Shown here: in pieces, positions 1-7,556 of the stretch
How positions within the stretch are numbered: the stretch's first letter is position 1
How the letters are laid out: every line of letters begins with the position of its first letter
From: Roseburia_D yibonii
GTDB lineage: Bacteria; Bacillota; Clostridia; Lachnospirales; Lachnospiraceae
Direction of reading: 5' to 3'
Length of the DNA stretch: 64,000 bases
NCBI RefSeq assembly: GCF_014297335.1
Contig: NZ_JACOQH010000004.1
Span: 62,001-126,000 of the forward strand
Program-made: the position numbers and the translations under genes
The notes under the pieces: generated by a model
Database searches by the model: none
What the model was told of the DNA's origin: nothing
The model's input: the letters and a program-made list of their open reading frames with translations, nothing else

Positions 1-176
1 ATCTTTCATCTTTTATCCCTGCTTTTCTTTTTCTCTCAAGTTGCGTTCTTTTGGGCTTTCCTTACACTTTTCCCATCTTAGCATATTTTTTCCAAAAAAA
101 GAAGTTCTATTTTGCATAAAAAATATCTTCTTCGCACACCCTTTATATATCAGCAATCGATTCGGAGGTATTTTTC

Positions 177-980
177 ATGGCTGTTTATAAAGTAGAAATC
201 TGTGGTGTCAATACCGCAAAGCTTCCCATTCTGTCAGAAGATGAAAAAACAGAACTGTTTTCCCGCATCAAACAGGGCGACCGTTTTGCCAGGGAACAAT
301 ACATCAAGGGAAATCTCCGCCTCGTTTTGAGCGTGATCAAACGCTTTGCAAACAGTAACGAAAATGTGGACGACCTCTTCCAGATCGGCTGCATCGGTCT
401 TATGAAATCCATTGACAACTTTGACGACTCCATCGGTGTCAAATTCAGTACCTATGCCGTCCCCATGATCATCGGCGAGATCCGCCGCTATCTGCGGGAT
501 AACAACAGCATCCGCGTCAGCCGCTCGCTGCGCGACATCGCCTACAAAGCCATCCACGCCAAGGAACTGCTCACCCGCACTTCCATGCAGGAACCTACGC
601 TTGAGGATATTGCAAAGGAAACCGGCATCGACAAAGACGATATCCTCTTTGCGTTAGACGCGATCCAAAGCCCGGTCAGCCTCTACGATCCCGTCTACAC
701 CGACGGCGGCGATGCCCTCTATGTCATGGATCAGATCAGTGACAAACATAACCGCGAAGACCGCTGGGTGGAAAGTCTGTCACTGAACGATGCCATGAAA
801 CGTTTAAACACGCGCGAACATCACATTATAAAGCTTCGCTTTTTTGAAGGGAAAACCCAGATGGAAGTTGCGGAAGAGATCCACATCTCACAGGCTCAGG
901 TCAGCCGCCTTGAAAAATCCGCCTTAAAAAGCATGAAGACCTACCTGGCTACCGATCCCATTTGTCGCAAAGTGCCGTGA
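177..980 (+). CDS. sigG: RNA polymerase sporulation sigma factor SigG
   Basis: 267-aa sigma-70 family protein. It directs late forespore transcription after engulfment. Region 2 is seen around residues 45-110 (core-binding and -10 recognition, with DLFQIGCIGLMKSIDNFD), region 3 in the middle, and a C-terminal helix-turn-helix around 226-252 (TQMEVAEEIHISQAQVSRLE). Length matches the family (about 260 aa) and there is no pro-sequence, as expected for SigG. The ATG has a GGAGG about 8 nt upstream. A GCATA at 114-118 with a poor downstream -10 could be a SigF/SigG-type promoter, but the match is weak. Oddity: in Bacillus and most Clostridia sigG follows spoIIGA-sigE on the same strand. Here it is inverted and convergent with a metallo-hydrolase gene, and the two coding regions overlap by 32 bp at their 3' ends. 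Confidence 0.95.
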   Translation: MAVYKVEICGVNTAKLPILSEDEKTELFSRIKQGDRFAREQYIKGNLRLVLSVIKRFANSNENVDDLFQIGCIGLMKSIDNFDDSIGVKFSTYAVPMIIGEIRRYLRDNNSIRVSRSLRDIAYKAIHAKELLTRTSMQEPTLEDIAKETGIDKDDILFALDAIQSPVSLYDPVYTDGGDALYVMDQISDKHNREDRWVESLSLNDAMKRLNTREHHIIKLRFFEGKTQMEVAEEIHISQAQVSRLEKSALKSMKTYLATDPICRKVP

Positions 981-2556
981 TCTGATCCGCGAATTTTGCG
1001 AGATCTTTGTTCGCCAGTCCCTCGTTTTTGTTAATAACCGTAAGCAGTCTCTGTCCGGCTGCAAGCAGTCGCGCGAATACATTGGAGGAAGCATGGTTGG
1101 TTGCTTTTTCCTTTTTCTTAATCTGATCTCTGCTTCCCTCTTTGATGCAGGCGCCGGTCGCCAGATCATAGATATCTCCGCTGTACGGTGCTGTCGCGTC
1201 ATACCCCAGTTCTTCCCGCAGGTGCGCCGCAAAGGAATCGCACACTGCATCGTCTCCATGCACGATAAACACCTTTTTCGGCGGATGTTCCGCAAAGGAT
1301 GCCGCCCACTTTGTCAGATGATCCTTATCCGCATGCCCGCTGATGCCCGGCAGATTTTCAATCTTTGCGTGTACCTCGATCGACTCACCGAACAGCTTTA
1401 CTTCTTTCGCGCCGTTTAAAAGATGAAAGCCAAGTGTTCCGGGTACCTGATAACCCACGAACAGGATCGTGGATTCTTTTCTCCAGAGATTGTGTTTCAG
1501 ATGATGGCGGATACGACCCGCCTCACACATACCGGACGCCGATATGATAACAACCGGCTTCTGGATAAAATTGATCATCTTTGACTCTTCACTCGTGACT
1601 GCGGTCTTAAGCCCCGGAAATCCGATCGGGTTAATGCCCTGTCTGACGAGTTCTAATGCTTCCTCATCAAAACACTCCGCAACACTCTTATGGAAAATAT
1701 TGGTTGCCTCTACCGCAAGCGGGCTGTCAATATATACTTCAAAGTTTTCAAATTCCGGGAGCAGATGCTCTGTTTTGATGCGCCGCAGGAAATATAACAT
1801 CTCCTGGGTACGTCCAACGGAAAACGCCGGGATCACAAGATTTCCTCCCCGGATAAATGTGTCCTTGATCACGCCCGCAAGCGCGGATGCGTAATCCGGC
1901 GGAATGGTATGGTTTTTATCGCCATAGGTTGATTCCATCACAACATAATCCGCATCTTTTAAGCAAACCGGTTCTTTGATGAGCGGATGATTTCCGTTTC
2001 CGATATCCCCGGAAAAAACAAGTTTCTTTTCCTCTCCATCCTCCCGGATCCAGATCTCGATACTGGATGAGCCGAGCAGATGACCGGCATCTACAAAACG
2101 GATCTTCAGATCATCCGTGACCTGCACCGGCGTCTCATAAGCACACGGAACAAAATGTTCGAGCACCCCCTGTGCGTCATCCATATTGTATAACGGTACA
2201 ACCTCCGGTTTTCCTGCTCTTTTTGCTTTCCGGTTGCGCCATTCCGCTTCAAACATCTGGATATGCGCACTGTCCTTTAACATGATATTACAAAGTTCAC
2301 AGGTTGCCTGCGTTGCAAATATCTTTCCACGGAATCCATGGCTGTATAAAAGTGGCAGAAGTCCCGAATGATCGATATGCGCATGCGTCACAAACACATA
2401 ATCGATCTCTGCCGCATTGACCGGTATCTCCTGATTCACATACAGATCCGGTCCCTGCTCCATTCCACAGTCTACCAGAAAATGTGTATTTCCAAACGAA
2501 ACAAAATGACAGCTTCCCGTTACTTCATGTGCCGCGCCTAAAAATTCTATTAACAT
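949..2556 (-). CDS. MBL-fold beta-CASP metallo-hydrolase (RNA-processing exonuclease type)
   Basis: About 535-aa metallo-beta-lactamase fold protein with a beta-CASP insertion, the architecture of CPSF-73/RNase J-like nucleases. Visible motifs are HAHIDHSG (metal site), FSGDIGN, MESTYGD and the late SGHAD and IVHGD motifs. An RNA-processing nuclease role is inferred from the family; substrate unknown. The longest frame begins at an ATG that touches the Shine-Dalgarno. The ATG at 2556 has AGGAG (2566-2570) 9 nt upstream and is preferred, giving MLIEFLGAAHEVTGS. It lies 78 bp downstream of sigE on the same strand and may be partly read from the sigE transcript, or from a moderate promoter overlapping the sigE stop codon. 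Its 3' end overlaps sigG antiparallel. Confidence 0.88.
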   Translation of the reverse strand: MLIEFLGAAHEVTGSCHFVSFGNTHFLVDCGMEQGPDLYVNQEIPVNAAEIDYVFVTHAHIDHSGLLPLLYSHGFRGKIFATQATCELCNIMLKDSAHIQMFEAEWRNRKAKRAGKPEVVPLYNMDDAQGVLEHFVPCAYETPVQVTDDLKIRFVDAGHLLGSSSIEIWIREDGEEKKLVFSGDIGNGNHPLIKEPVCLKDADYVVMESTYGDKNHTIPPDYASALAGVIKDTFIRGGNLVIPAFSVGRTQEMLYFLRRIKTEHLLPEFENFEVYIDSPLAVEATNIFHKSVAECFDEEALELVRQGINPIGFPGLKTAVTSEESKMINFIQKPVVIISASGMCEAGRIRHHLKHNLWRKESTILFVGYQVPGTLGFHLLNGAKEVKLFGESIEVHAKIENLPGISGHADKDHLTKWAASFAEHPPKKVFIVHGDDAVCDSFAAHLREELGYDATAPYSGDIYDLATGACIKEGSRDQIKKKEKATNHASSNVFARLLAAGQRLLTVINKNEGLANKDLAKFADQITALCDKWDR

Positions 2557-2613
2557 AGCCACCATCTCCTACCAGTTTTGATACTGTTATTTTACCACAT
2601 TTTATCCAGTTTA

Positions 2614-2642
2614 TATATAGTTTTTCCCGTTTTTTTATTCAA
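2614..2642 (-). promoter_or_regulatory. Candidate sigma-A promoter for the beta-CASP hydrolase
   Basis: TTGAAT (2637-2642), 17-bp spacer, TATATA (2614-2619), reading on the minus strand. The -35 overlaps the sigE stop codon. Pattern match only. Confidence 0.4.
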
Positions 2643-3372
2643 ATCGCACAATTTCTTTTTTGAGACGTTTCATGATCTTTTTCTCCAGTCTCGAGATATA
2701 AGACTGGGAGATCCCCATGCGGTCGGCTACTTCTTTCTGCGTCATCTCCTCTCCTCCCGCGGTATTTAACCCAAAACGCATTTCGATGATCATGCGCTCT
2801 CTCCCCGAAAGTTTTTCGATCGCTTTTCCGAGCAGTTTCCGCTCCACCTCATTTTCAATATCCTTCGAAATAAGATCCTCATCTGTTCCAAGGATATCGG
2901 AAAGCAAAAGCTCGTTTCCATCCCAGTCCACGTTGAGCGGCTCATCTATTGAAACCTCCAGTTTTGTCTTGCTGCTGCGCCGCAGGTACATCAGGATCTC
3001 ATTTTCGATACAGCGGGACGCATAGGTCGCAAGCTTGATGTTTTTGCCGGGATTAAATGTATTGATCGCCTTGATCAGGCCGATCGTCCCGATGGAGATC
3101 AGATCCTCCACGCCGATTCCCGTATTATCAAATTTTTTCGCTATGTAAACAACCAGACGCAGATTGTGTTCGATCAGGCATTTCCGCGCCTCTCCGTCCT
3201 CTTCCCCTAGATTTTCGATACACTCCGCTTCTCTTTTCGCATCCAACGGTGCCGGCAGCACCTCCGCGCCTCCGATATAATGAACATCATTTTCCCGCCG
3301 AAACATCAGACTGTACAACGACGGCATGATCTTTAACTGGAAATGCTCCGGTATGCTCACTTTAATATACAT
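2635..3372 (-). CDS. sigE: RNA polymerase sporulation sigma factor SigE (pro-SigE)
   Basis: 245-aa sigma factor for early mother-cell transcription. The N-terminus carries a pro-sequence of roughly 29 residues ending before VHYIGGAEVLPAP, which aligns with the B. subtilis pro-SigE cleavage region (VYYIGGSEALPPP, from memory of the family). Downstream motifs typical of SigE are DLISIGTIGLIKAINTFNP, LATYASRCIENEILMYLRR and the C-terminal HTH MGISQSYISRLEKKI. The ATG is preceded by AAGGAG at 8 nt. It is 12 bp downstream of spoIIGA, its dedicated processing protease, so the two form the classical spoIIG operon. Confidence 0.96.
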   Translation of the reverse strand: MYIKVSIPEHFQLKIMPSLYSLMFRRENDVHYIGGAEVLPAPLDAKREAECIENLGEEDGEARKCLIEHNLRLVVYIAKKFDNTGIGVEDLISIGTIGLIKAINTFNPGKNIKLATYASRCIENEILMYLRRSSKTKLEVSIDEPLNVDWDGNELLLSDILGTDEDLISKDIENEVERKLLGKAIEKLSGRERMIIEMRFGLNTAGGEEMTQKEVADRMGISQSYISRLEKKIMKRLKKEIVRFE

Positions 3373-3384
3373 ATCCCTCTCTCC

Positions 3385-4170
3385 TTAACCTCTTAAATTT
3401 TTTTCATTTAAGAGCATATGATATCCGGTGCCCGAAAAAAGTTCCTTTCTTCCCAGTCCCAGGACCACCGGGCACACCTCGATCTGCTCCTTTCTTTTGC
3501 GGATTATCATTTTTTCTGCGGTAATCACAGTGATCCATCCGTTTTCTTTTCCCAGTGAATGAAACGGGATCAGCCTCTTACGCATCTGTTTTTCTTCCAT
3601 GAGCGGCCGGATCATTTCCTCATCAATGATCTGAACCGGTTCTTTTACATAGGGATCTGTCAGTAAATTTCCAGAATCATAATACGCCGCCACTTCTAAC
3701 TCCCGGTCATCCTGACAGATCTTTACTTCGTATACCTTCCCTTCTATCCTGCGGTAACGTTCCACGACACACAGCCCGAATACGCCGATTGTCAGCACAC
3801 CCAGAAGACAGAGCACAAAATGCCGTCCCCTGCCAATTCCATAATACAGCCACTGCATCGCCCCTCCGAGCAGGATCATTGCCAGATAAGAGATGATCCA
3901 GTCTTCCAGCAGGCGCTTCCCCTTCTTTTCCCCAAACGCAAAAACAAGCATCAGCGGATTCAGTATAAAATGGATGACCATCTGATATAGCAGATAATCG
4001 GACATCCACAGAAAAAGTACCGCGCTGACCACCGCGCCAAGCACACTCGCAAGAAACAAAACGCCAAGCCGCGCTTTCCGATGCAGGATCTCATCTGTGA
4101 ACATCAGTACCAGAAAATCCATCAGACCATTCGTCACCACAAACGCATCTATGTAGAACTCATATTGCAC
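3385..4170 (-). CDS. spoIIGA: Sporulation sigma-E factor-processing peptidase SpoIIGA
   Basis: 261-aa membrane aspartic protease that removes the SigE pro-sequence at the septum. Residues 1-135 contain about five hydrophobic segments. The C-terminal domain has the catalytic-type motif YYDSGNLLTDP with Asp165, and later GLGRKELFSGTGYHMLL. The Bacillus protein is about 309 aa, so this is a short clostridial form. The start codon is GTG at 4170, supported by a strong AGGAGG at 4177-4182 with 6-nt spacing; the nearby ATG is out of frame. First gene of spoIIGA-sigE, behind a Spo0A-type promoter. Confidence 0.93.
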   Translation of the reverse strand: MQYEFYIDAFVVTNGLMDFLVLMFTDEILHRKARLGVLFLASVLGAVVSAVLFLWMSDYLLYQMVIHFILNPLMLVFAFGEKKGKRLLEDWIISYLAMILLGGAMQWLYYGIGRGRHFVLCLLGVLTIGVFGLCVVERYRRIEGKVYEVKICQDDRELEVAAYYDSGNLLTDPYVKEPVQIIDEEMIRPLMEEKQMRKRLIPFHSLGKENGWITVITAEKMIIRKRKEQIEVCPVVLGLGRKELFSGTGYHMLLNEKNLRG

Positions 4171-4204
4171 GTTTCCCCTCCTGCCCTTTCTTTTTTGCTC
4201 CTTT

Positions 4205-4240
4205 ATTATAGAAAAAACAGCCTGTTTATTTTGTCAAAAG
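4205..4240 (-). promoter_or_regulatory. spoIIG-type promoter with Spo0A box
   Basis: TTGACA (4232-4237) and TATAAT (4205-4210) are both consensus but separated by 21 bp instead of 17. The B. subtilis spoIIG promoter is known for an over-long spacer (22 bp) that makes it dependent on Spo0A~P bound over the -35. Here the -35 lies in TTTTGACAAAA, whose complement TTTTGTCAAAA fits the Spo0A box (TTTGTCRAA). This would place spoIIGA-sigE under direct Spo0A control. Motifs are seen; function is inferred. Confidence 0.75.
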
Positions 4241-4295
4241 CCCTACCTGTCTTTTGGTATCTTATCTGCAAAAACGGACATTTTTTCGCATGAAG

Positions 4296-4332
4296 TAAAA
4301 AAAGAGCCTTCAGAATCAATCTGAAGGTTCTT
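4296..4332 (-). terminator. Rho-independent terminator of ftsZ
   Basis: 12-bp stem (4303-4314 with 4320-4331, one G-U pair), 5-nt loop, followed on minus by seven T. It sits 28 bp after the ftsZ stop and separates the dcw transcript from spoIIGA-sigE. Confidence 0.9.
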
Positions 4333-4359
4333 ATATCCTGTCCGTACATTTCGTACTGC

Positions 4360-5562
4360 TTATTTTCTTGTATTCTTTAAAAATTCCGGGATCTTGATAT
4401 CCTTTTCCTGAACCGTACTCTCCGGACGTTTCGGCTTCTGGATTCCACTCATAAATCCACCTGCAGGAGCGGTTGTCGTTCCACCTGCTGCTGTCGCGCC
4501 GCTTACCGGTCTGGTTCCAAGTCCGCCTGTCACCGGTCTGGCGGATGGCTTGCTGGACGCATATTTGAGTCCCATACCGGACATTCCGGTCATCATCTTA
4601 GGCGCCGGTGCTGCTGCTTCAAGTCCGGTCGCAATAACCGTAATGGTCGCTTCATCTGTCTTGGTCTCGTCATACTTCGCACCGAAAATGATATTCGCGT
4701 CATCACCCGCAAGATCCTGAACATAGCTTGCAGCGTCATTTGCATCCATAAGAGAAATATCACCCGAAATATTGATGATAACATGAGATGCTCCGGTGAT
4801 CGTTGTCTCAAGCAACGGACTCGCAACTGCAAGTTTTACTGCCTCAATCGCCTTGTCATCACCCTTCGCCATACCGATACCGATATGTGCAAGTCCCTTA
4901 TCCTTCATAACGGTCTGTACATCCGCGAAATCCAGATTGATCAGTGCCGGCAGATTGATCAGGTCGGTAATTCCCTGCACTGCCTGCTGTAATACCTCGT
5001 CTGCTTTCTTTAACGCATCCGGCATGGTTGTTCTGCGGTCTACGATCTCAAGCAATTTATCATTCGGGATCACGATCAGTGTATCTACGCTCTCTTTTAA
5101 ACGTTCAATTCCGGAAAGCGCATTGACCATACGCGTTTTTGCTTCGAATTTAAACGGTTTGGTCACAACACCAACGGTCAGGATACCCTGCTCCTTGGCA
5201 ATCTTGGCTACCACCGGAGCTGCTCCAGTACCGGTACCGCCACCCATACCACAGGTAACAAAGACCATATCCGCACCCTTAACCGCGTTCTCCAGATCTT
5301 CCGCATTCTCTTCCGCTGCCTTCTCACCAATCTCCGGCTGCGCACCCGCGCCAAGCCCCTTGGTCAGTTTTTCACCAATCTGAAGCAGAGTAGGTGCCTT
5401 GCAGAGATTCAACGCCTGTTTATCCGTATTAATACCAATGAACTCCACGCCACCGATATTTTCATCAATCATCCGATTGACCGCATTGTTTCCTGCTCCG
5501 CCAACGCCTATCACAATAATTTTGGCATTGGAATCTGTTTCTGTAGTTTTTATTTCAAGCAA
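4360..5562 (-). CDS. ftsZ: Cell division GTPase FtsZ
   Basis: 400-aa tubulin-like GTPase that forms the Z-ring. Seen: nucleotide-binding GVGGAGNNAVNRM (19-31), tubulin signature GGGTGTG (107-113), the T7-loop region NLDFADVQTVM (about 208-218), a Gly/Ala/Thr-rich linker (about 320-380) and the C-terminal peptide IPEFLKN that binds FtsA/SepF. The start codon is TTG at 5562: it has AAGGAGG at 5570-5576 with 7-nt spacing, and no in-frame ATG is near. Last gene of the dcw cluster, 123 bp after ftsQ, with a possible own promoter in that gap and a strong terminator after it. The rare start codon may set expression. Confidence 0.97.
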   Translation of the reverse strand: MLEIKTTETDSNAKIIVIGVGGAGNNAVNRMIDENIGGVEFIGINTDKQALNLCKAPTLLQIGEKLTKGLGAGAQPEIGEKAAEENAEDLENAVKGADMVFVTCGMGGGTGTGAAPVVAKIAKEQGILTVGVVTKPFKFEAKTRMVNALSGIERLKESVDTLIVIPNDKLLEIVDRRTTMPDALKKADEVLQQAVQGITDLINLPALINLDFADVQTVMKDKGLAHIGIGMAKGDDKAIEAVKLAVASPLLETTITGASHVIINISGDISLMDANDAASYVQDLAGDDANIIFGAKYDETKTDEATITVIATGLEAAAPAPKMMTGMSGMGLKYASSKPSARPVTGGLGTRPVSGATAAGGTTTAPAGGFMSGIQKPKRPESTVQEKDIKIPEFLKNTRK

Positions 5563-5628
5563 GGTAGTTCCTCCTTCTCTCCCTTATAAACTTCTGTCAA
5601 ATAACCCTTAAATCTAATCATATATTCT

Positions 5629-5657
5629 ATAATATAATTTTTATAAAAAATAATCAA
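5629..5657 (-). promoter_or_regulatory. Candidate ftsZ promoter
   Basis: TTGATT (5652-5657), 17-bp spacer, TATTAT (5629-5634) in the AT-rich gap between ftsQ and ftsZ. Would allow ftsZ transcription independent of the cluster promoter. Confidence 0.55.
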
Positions 5658-5685
5658 CCTTATTTTTCGAAAAATCAGAATTATT

Positions 5686-6435
5686 TTATTCATTTTTTAC
5701 AAATGTAATATCACTGGTCTCCTCTGTCCAGCTTTCCATATGTAAAACGCCGTTCATTCCGGCAATACTCGGATAAATGTAGGACATCCGGCTGATCTTT
5801 TCCGTCATGTTATCGGAATTGCCGAGCATGACCGCCACGTTGCCGTAATAGAGCGTGATCTGCTTTTGCGCATCGTAATTGATGGTATCCGGTATCATCT
5901 CGTATTTTTTTAACGTCTGCGTCACCGTAAGCAGCGTCTTTAACGCCTTTTTATCGTCAAACGACAGTTTTTCATACAATACCACGTCGCTGCTGGACAA
6001 TCCCGTGATCTTCGGAACACCCTCGATCACCCGCGACGAGGTCTCTTCCACAAAACCGTCTTTATCAAAATAAGCGTTTTTTCCGATGGAATCTATGTAG
6101 AGATAACCGAGCAGTCCTTTTTCGTACACATGGATCTGTACGCTGTGCGGATTTTTTAACGATACTTCCATAGTGTCTACAAACGGGACCTCATCCGCTC
6201 TGCCGAACTTGTATTTTAAGTAAACATACAGTGAATTCCAGGAATACGCGTCATTTAAGATACTTGCCTCAATCTGCTCATCCGGATAGAGTTCATTTCC
6301 TTTTACTTCCACCTGTTTTACCGTAAAAAGCTCTGTCACCACAAAACCGGCGATCACCAGGATCAAAAGGAAACTTAACAGGACGATCGTCTTTATTTTC
6401 TTTCGTTTTTTCTTTTTTCTCTCATCACGAATCAT
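5686..6435 (-). CDS. ftsQ: Cell division protein FtsQ/DivIB
   Basis: 249-aa bitopic division protein. A Lys/Arg-rich cytoplasmic start (MIRDERKKKKRKK) is followed by one membrane helix (about 15-38), then a POTRA domain beginning VKQVEVKGNELYPDEQIEAS and the beta domain. It scaffolds FtsL and FtsB/DivIC at the septum. The gene starts 4 bp after ftsW, with a GAGG within the ftsW tail, suggesting translational coupling. In many bacteria murG sits between ftsW and ftsQ; it is absent here. Confidence 0.9.
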   Translation of the reverse strand: MIRDERKKKKRKKIKTIVLLSFLLILVIAGFVVTELFTVKQVEVKGNELYPDEQIEASILNDAYSWNSLYVYLKYKFGRADEVPFVDTMEVSLKNPHSVQIHVYEKGLLGYLYIDSIGKNAYFDKDGFVEETSSRVIEGVPKITGLSSSDVVLYEKLSFDDKKALKTLLTVTQTLKKYEMIPDTINYDAQKQITLYYGNVAVMLGNSDNMTEKISRMSYIYPSIAGMNGVLHMESWTEETSDITFVKNE

Positions 6436-6439
6436 GCTT

Positions 6440-7552
6440 TCACGCCTCTAATTTTATTCCCCTTGACACACTGAGCGCTAACCCCATCTCCGATAACAGA
6501 AACAGAATGGAAGTTCCTCCATAACTGATAAACGGCAATGTAATACCGGTATTCGGGATCGTATTGGTTACTACGGCAATGTTTAAGATCACCTGGATCG
6601 CCACATGCGCCATGACCCCGACCACGATCAGCGCCCCGTAAAGATCCGGCGCATTGTTCGCGATGACCATAAAACGCCAGATCATAAGAAGGAACAGTAA
6701 GATCACGCAGATCGCGCCAAAAAGCCCCAGTTCCTCACAGATGATTGAAAAGATCATATCGTTCTGGGCCTCCGGAACAAACCCGAGTTTCTGCATACTC
6801 TCTCCGAGTCCTTTTCCAAAAAGGCCGCCGGAACCGATCGCGTACAAACCCTGAAGGGTCTGATATCCCTTGTCATAATCCTCCGGATGCAGCCAGATCT
6901 TCAAACGCTCGGCACGGTAGCTCTCAAACATGATGAAAGCCGCGCCGAATCCGACACCCAGTCCTCCCATCAAAAAGAACTGCAGGTATTTCGGACTTGC
7001 GACAAATACCAGCGCTACCGCGATCCCGAGAATAATGATCGCGGTACTTAAGTTGTTGATCGCGACCACTGCGACGAGCGGAAGCACCATCACTACCACG
7101 CGTATTACGGTACTGAATTTTCCCATCTGCTTTGGCATACGGCTGATCATGGTCGCCAGGAAAATGATGACACAGAGTTTTGCAAAATCCGACGGCTGAA
7201 AGGACAATGGTCCTAAACGCAGCCATCGTTTGGAACCGTTTACGGTGGTTCCGATAAAGATAACGGAAACACAAAGAGCAAGCGCAAGCAGATAGGCTGC
7301 TTTTCCGAAACGCATCCAGACGTGGTAATCGATGTTTGCGATCATTCCCATCGCGATCAGACCGAGCACCGTTGCAAACAGCTGTTTTTTCAGATAAAAA
7401 GCCGCGTCTCCGAACTTCACCTCTCCATTGTAGGAACTGGTACTGTAAAGCATAACAAGTCCGAAACACACCAGAAATATGATAATAAATAAAAGGCTGT
7501 AATCAAAATATTTAATTGGCTTTTCCCGCTTTGCCCCCTGCCTTTTACTCAT
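6440..7552 (-). CDS. ftsW: SEDS peptidoglycan glycosyltransferase FtsW
   Basis: 370-aa multi-pass SEDS family protein with about ten hydrophobic segments. Family hallmarks: N-terminal LLFIIIFLVCFGLVMLYSTSS, NGSKRWLRLGPLSFQPSDFAKL, and the C-terminal NTGITLPFISYGGTS. It polymerises lipid II at the septum together with its partner transpeptidase, here encoded upstream in the same cluster. It starts 4 bp after murD. Confidence 0.93.
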   Translation of the reverse strand: MSKRQGAKREKPIKYFDYSLLFIIIFLVCFGLVMLYSTSSYNGEVKFGDAAFYLKKQLFATVLGLIAMGMIANIDYHVWMRFGKAAYLLALALCVSVIFIGTTVNGSKRWLRLGPLSFQPSDFAKLCVIIFLATMISRMPKQMGKFSTVIRVVVMVLPLVAVVAINNLSTAIIILGIAVALVFVASPKYLQFFLMGGLGVGFGAAFIMFESYRAERLKIWLHPEDYDKGYQTLQGLYAIGSGGLFGKGLGESMQKLGFVPEAQNDMIFSIICEELGLFGAICVILLFLLMIWRFMVIANNAPDLYGALIVVGVMAHVAIQVILNIAVVTNTIPNTGITLPFISYGGTSILFLLSEMGLALSVSRGIKLEA

Positions 7553-7556
7553 CTGC

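Noticed and set aside
81..145. SigF/SigG-type promoter for sigG (GCATA elements at 81 and 114)
   Set aside because: -35-like GCATA present but no good -10 at proper spacing, so not listed as a feature.
185..557. Open frames on minus inside sigG
   Set aside because: Shadow frames of a clear sigma factor; no ribosome site and no recognisable protein.
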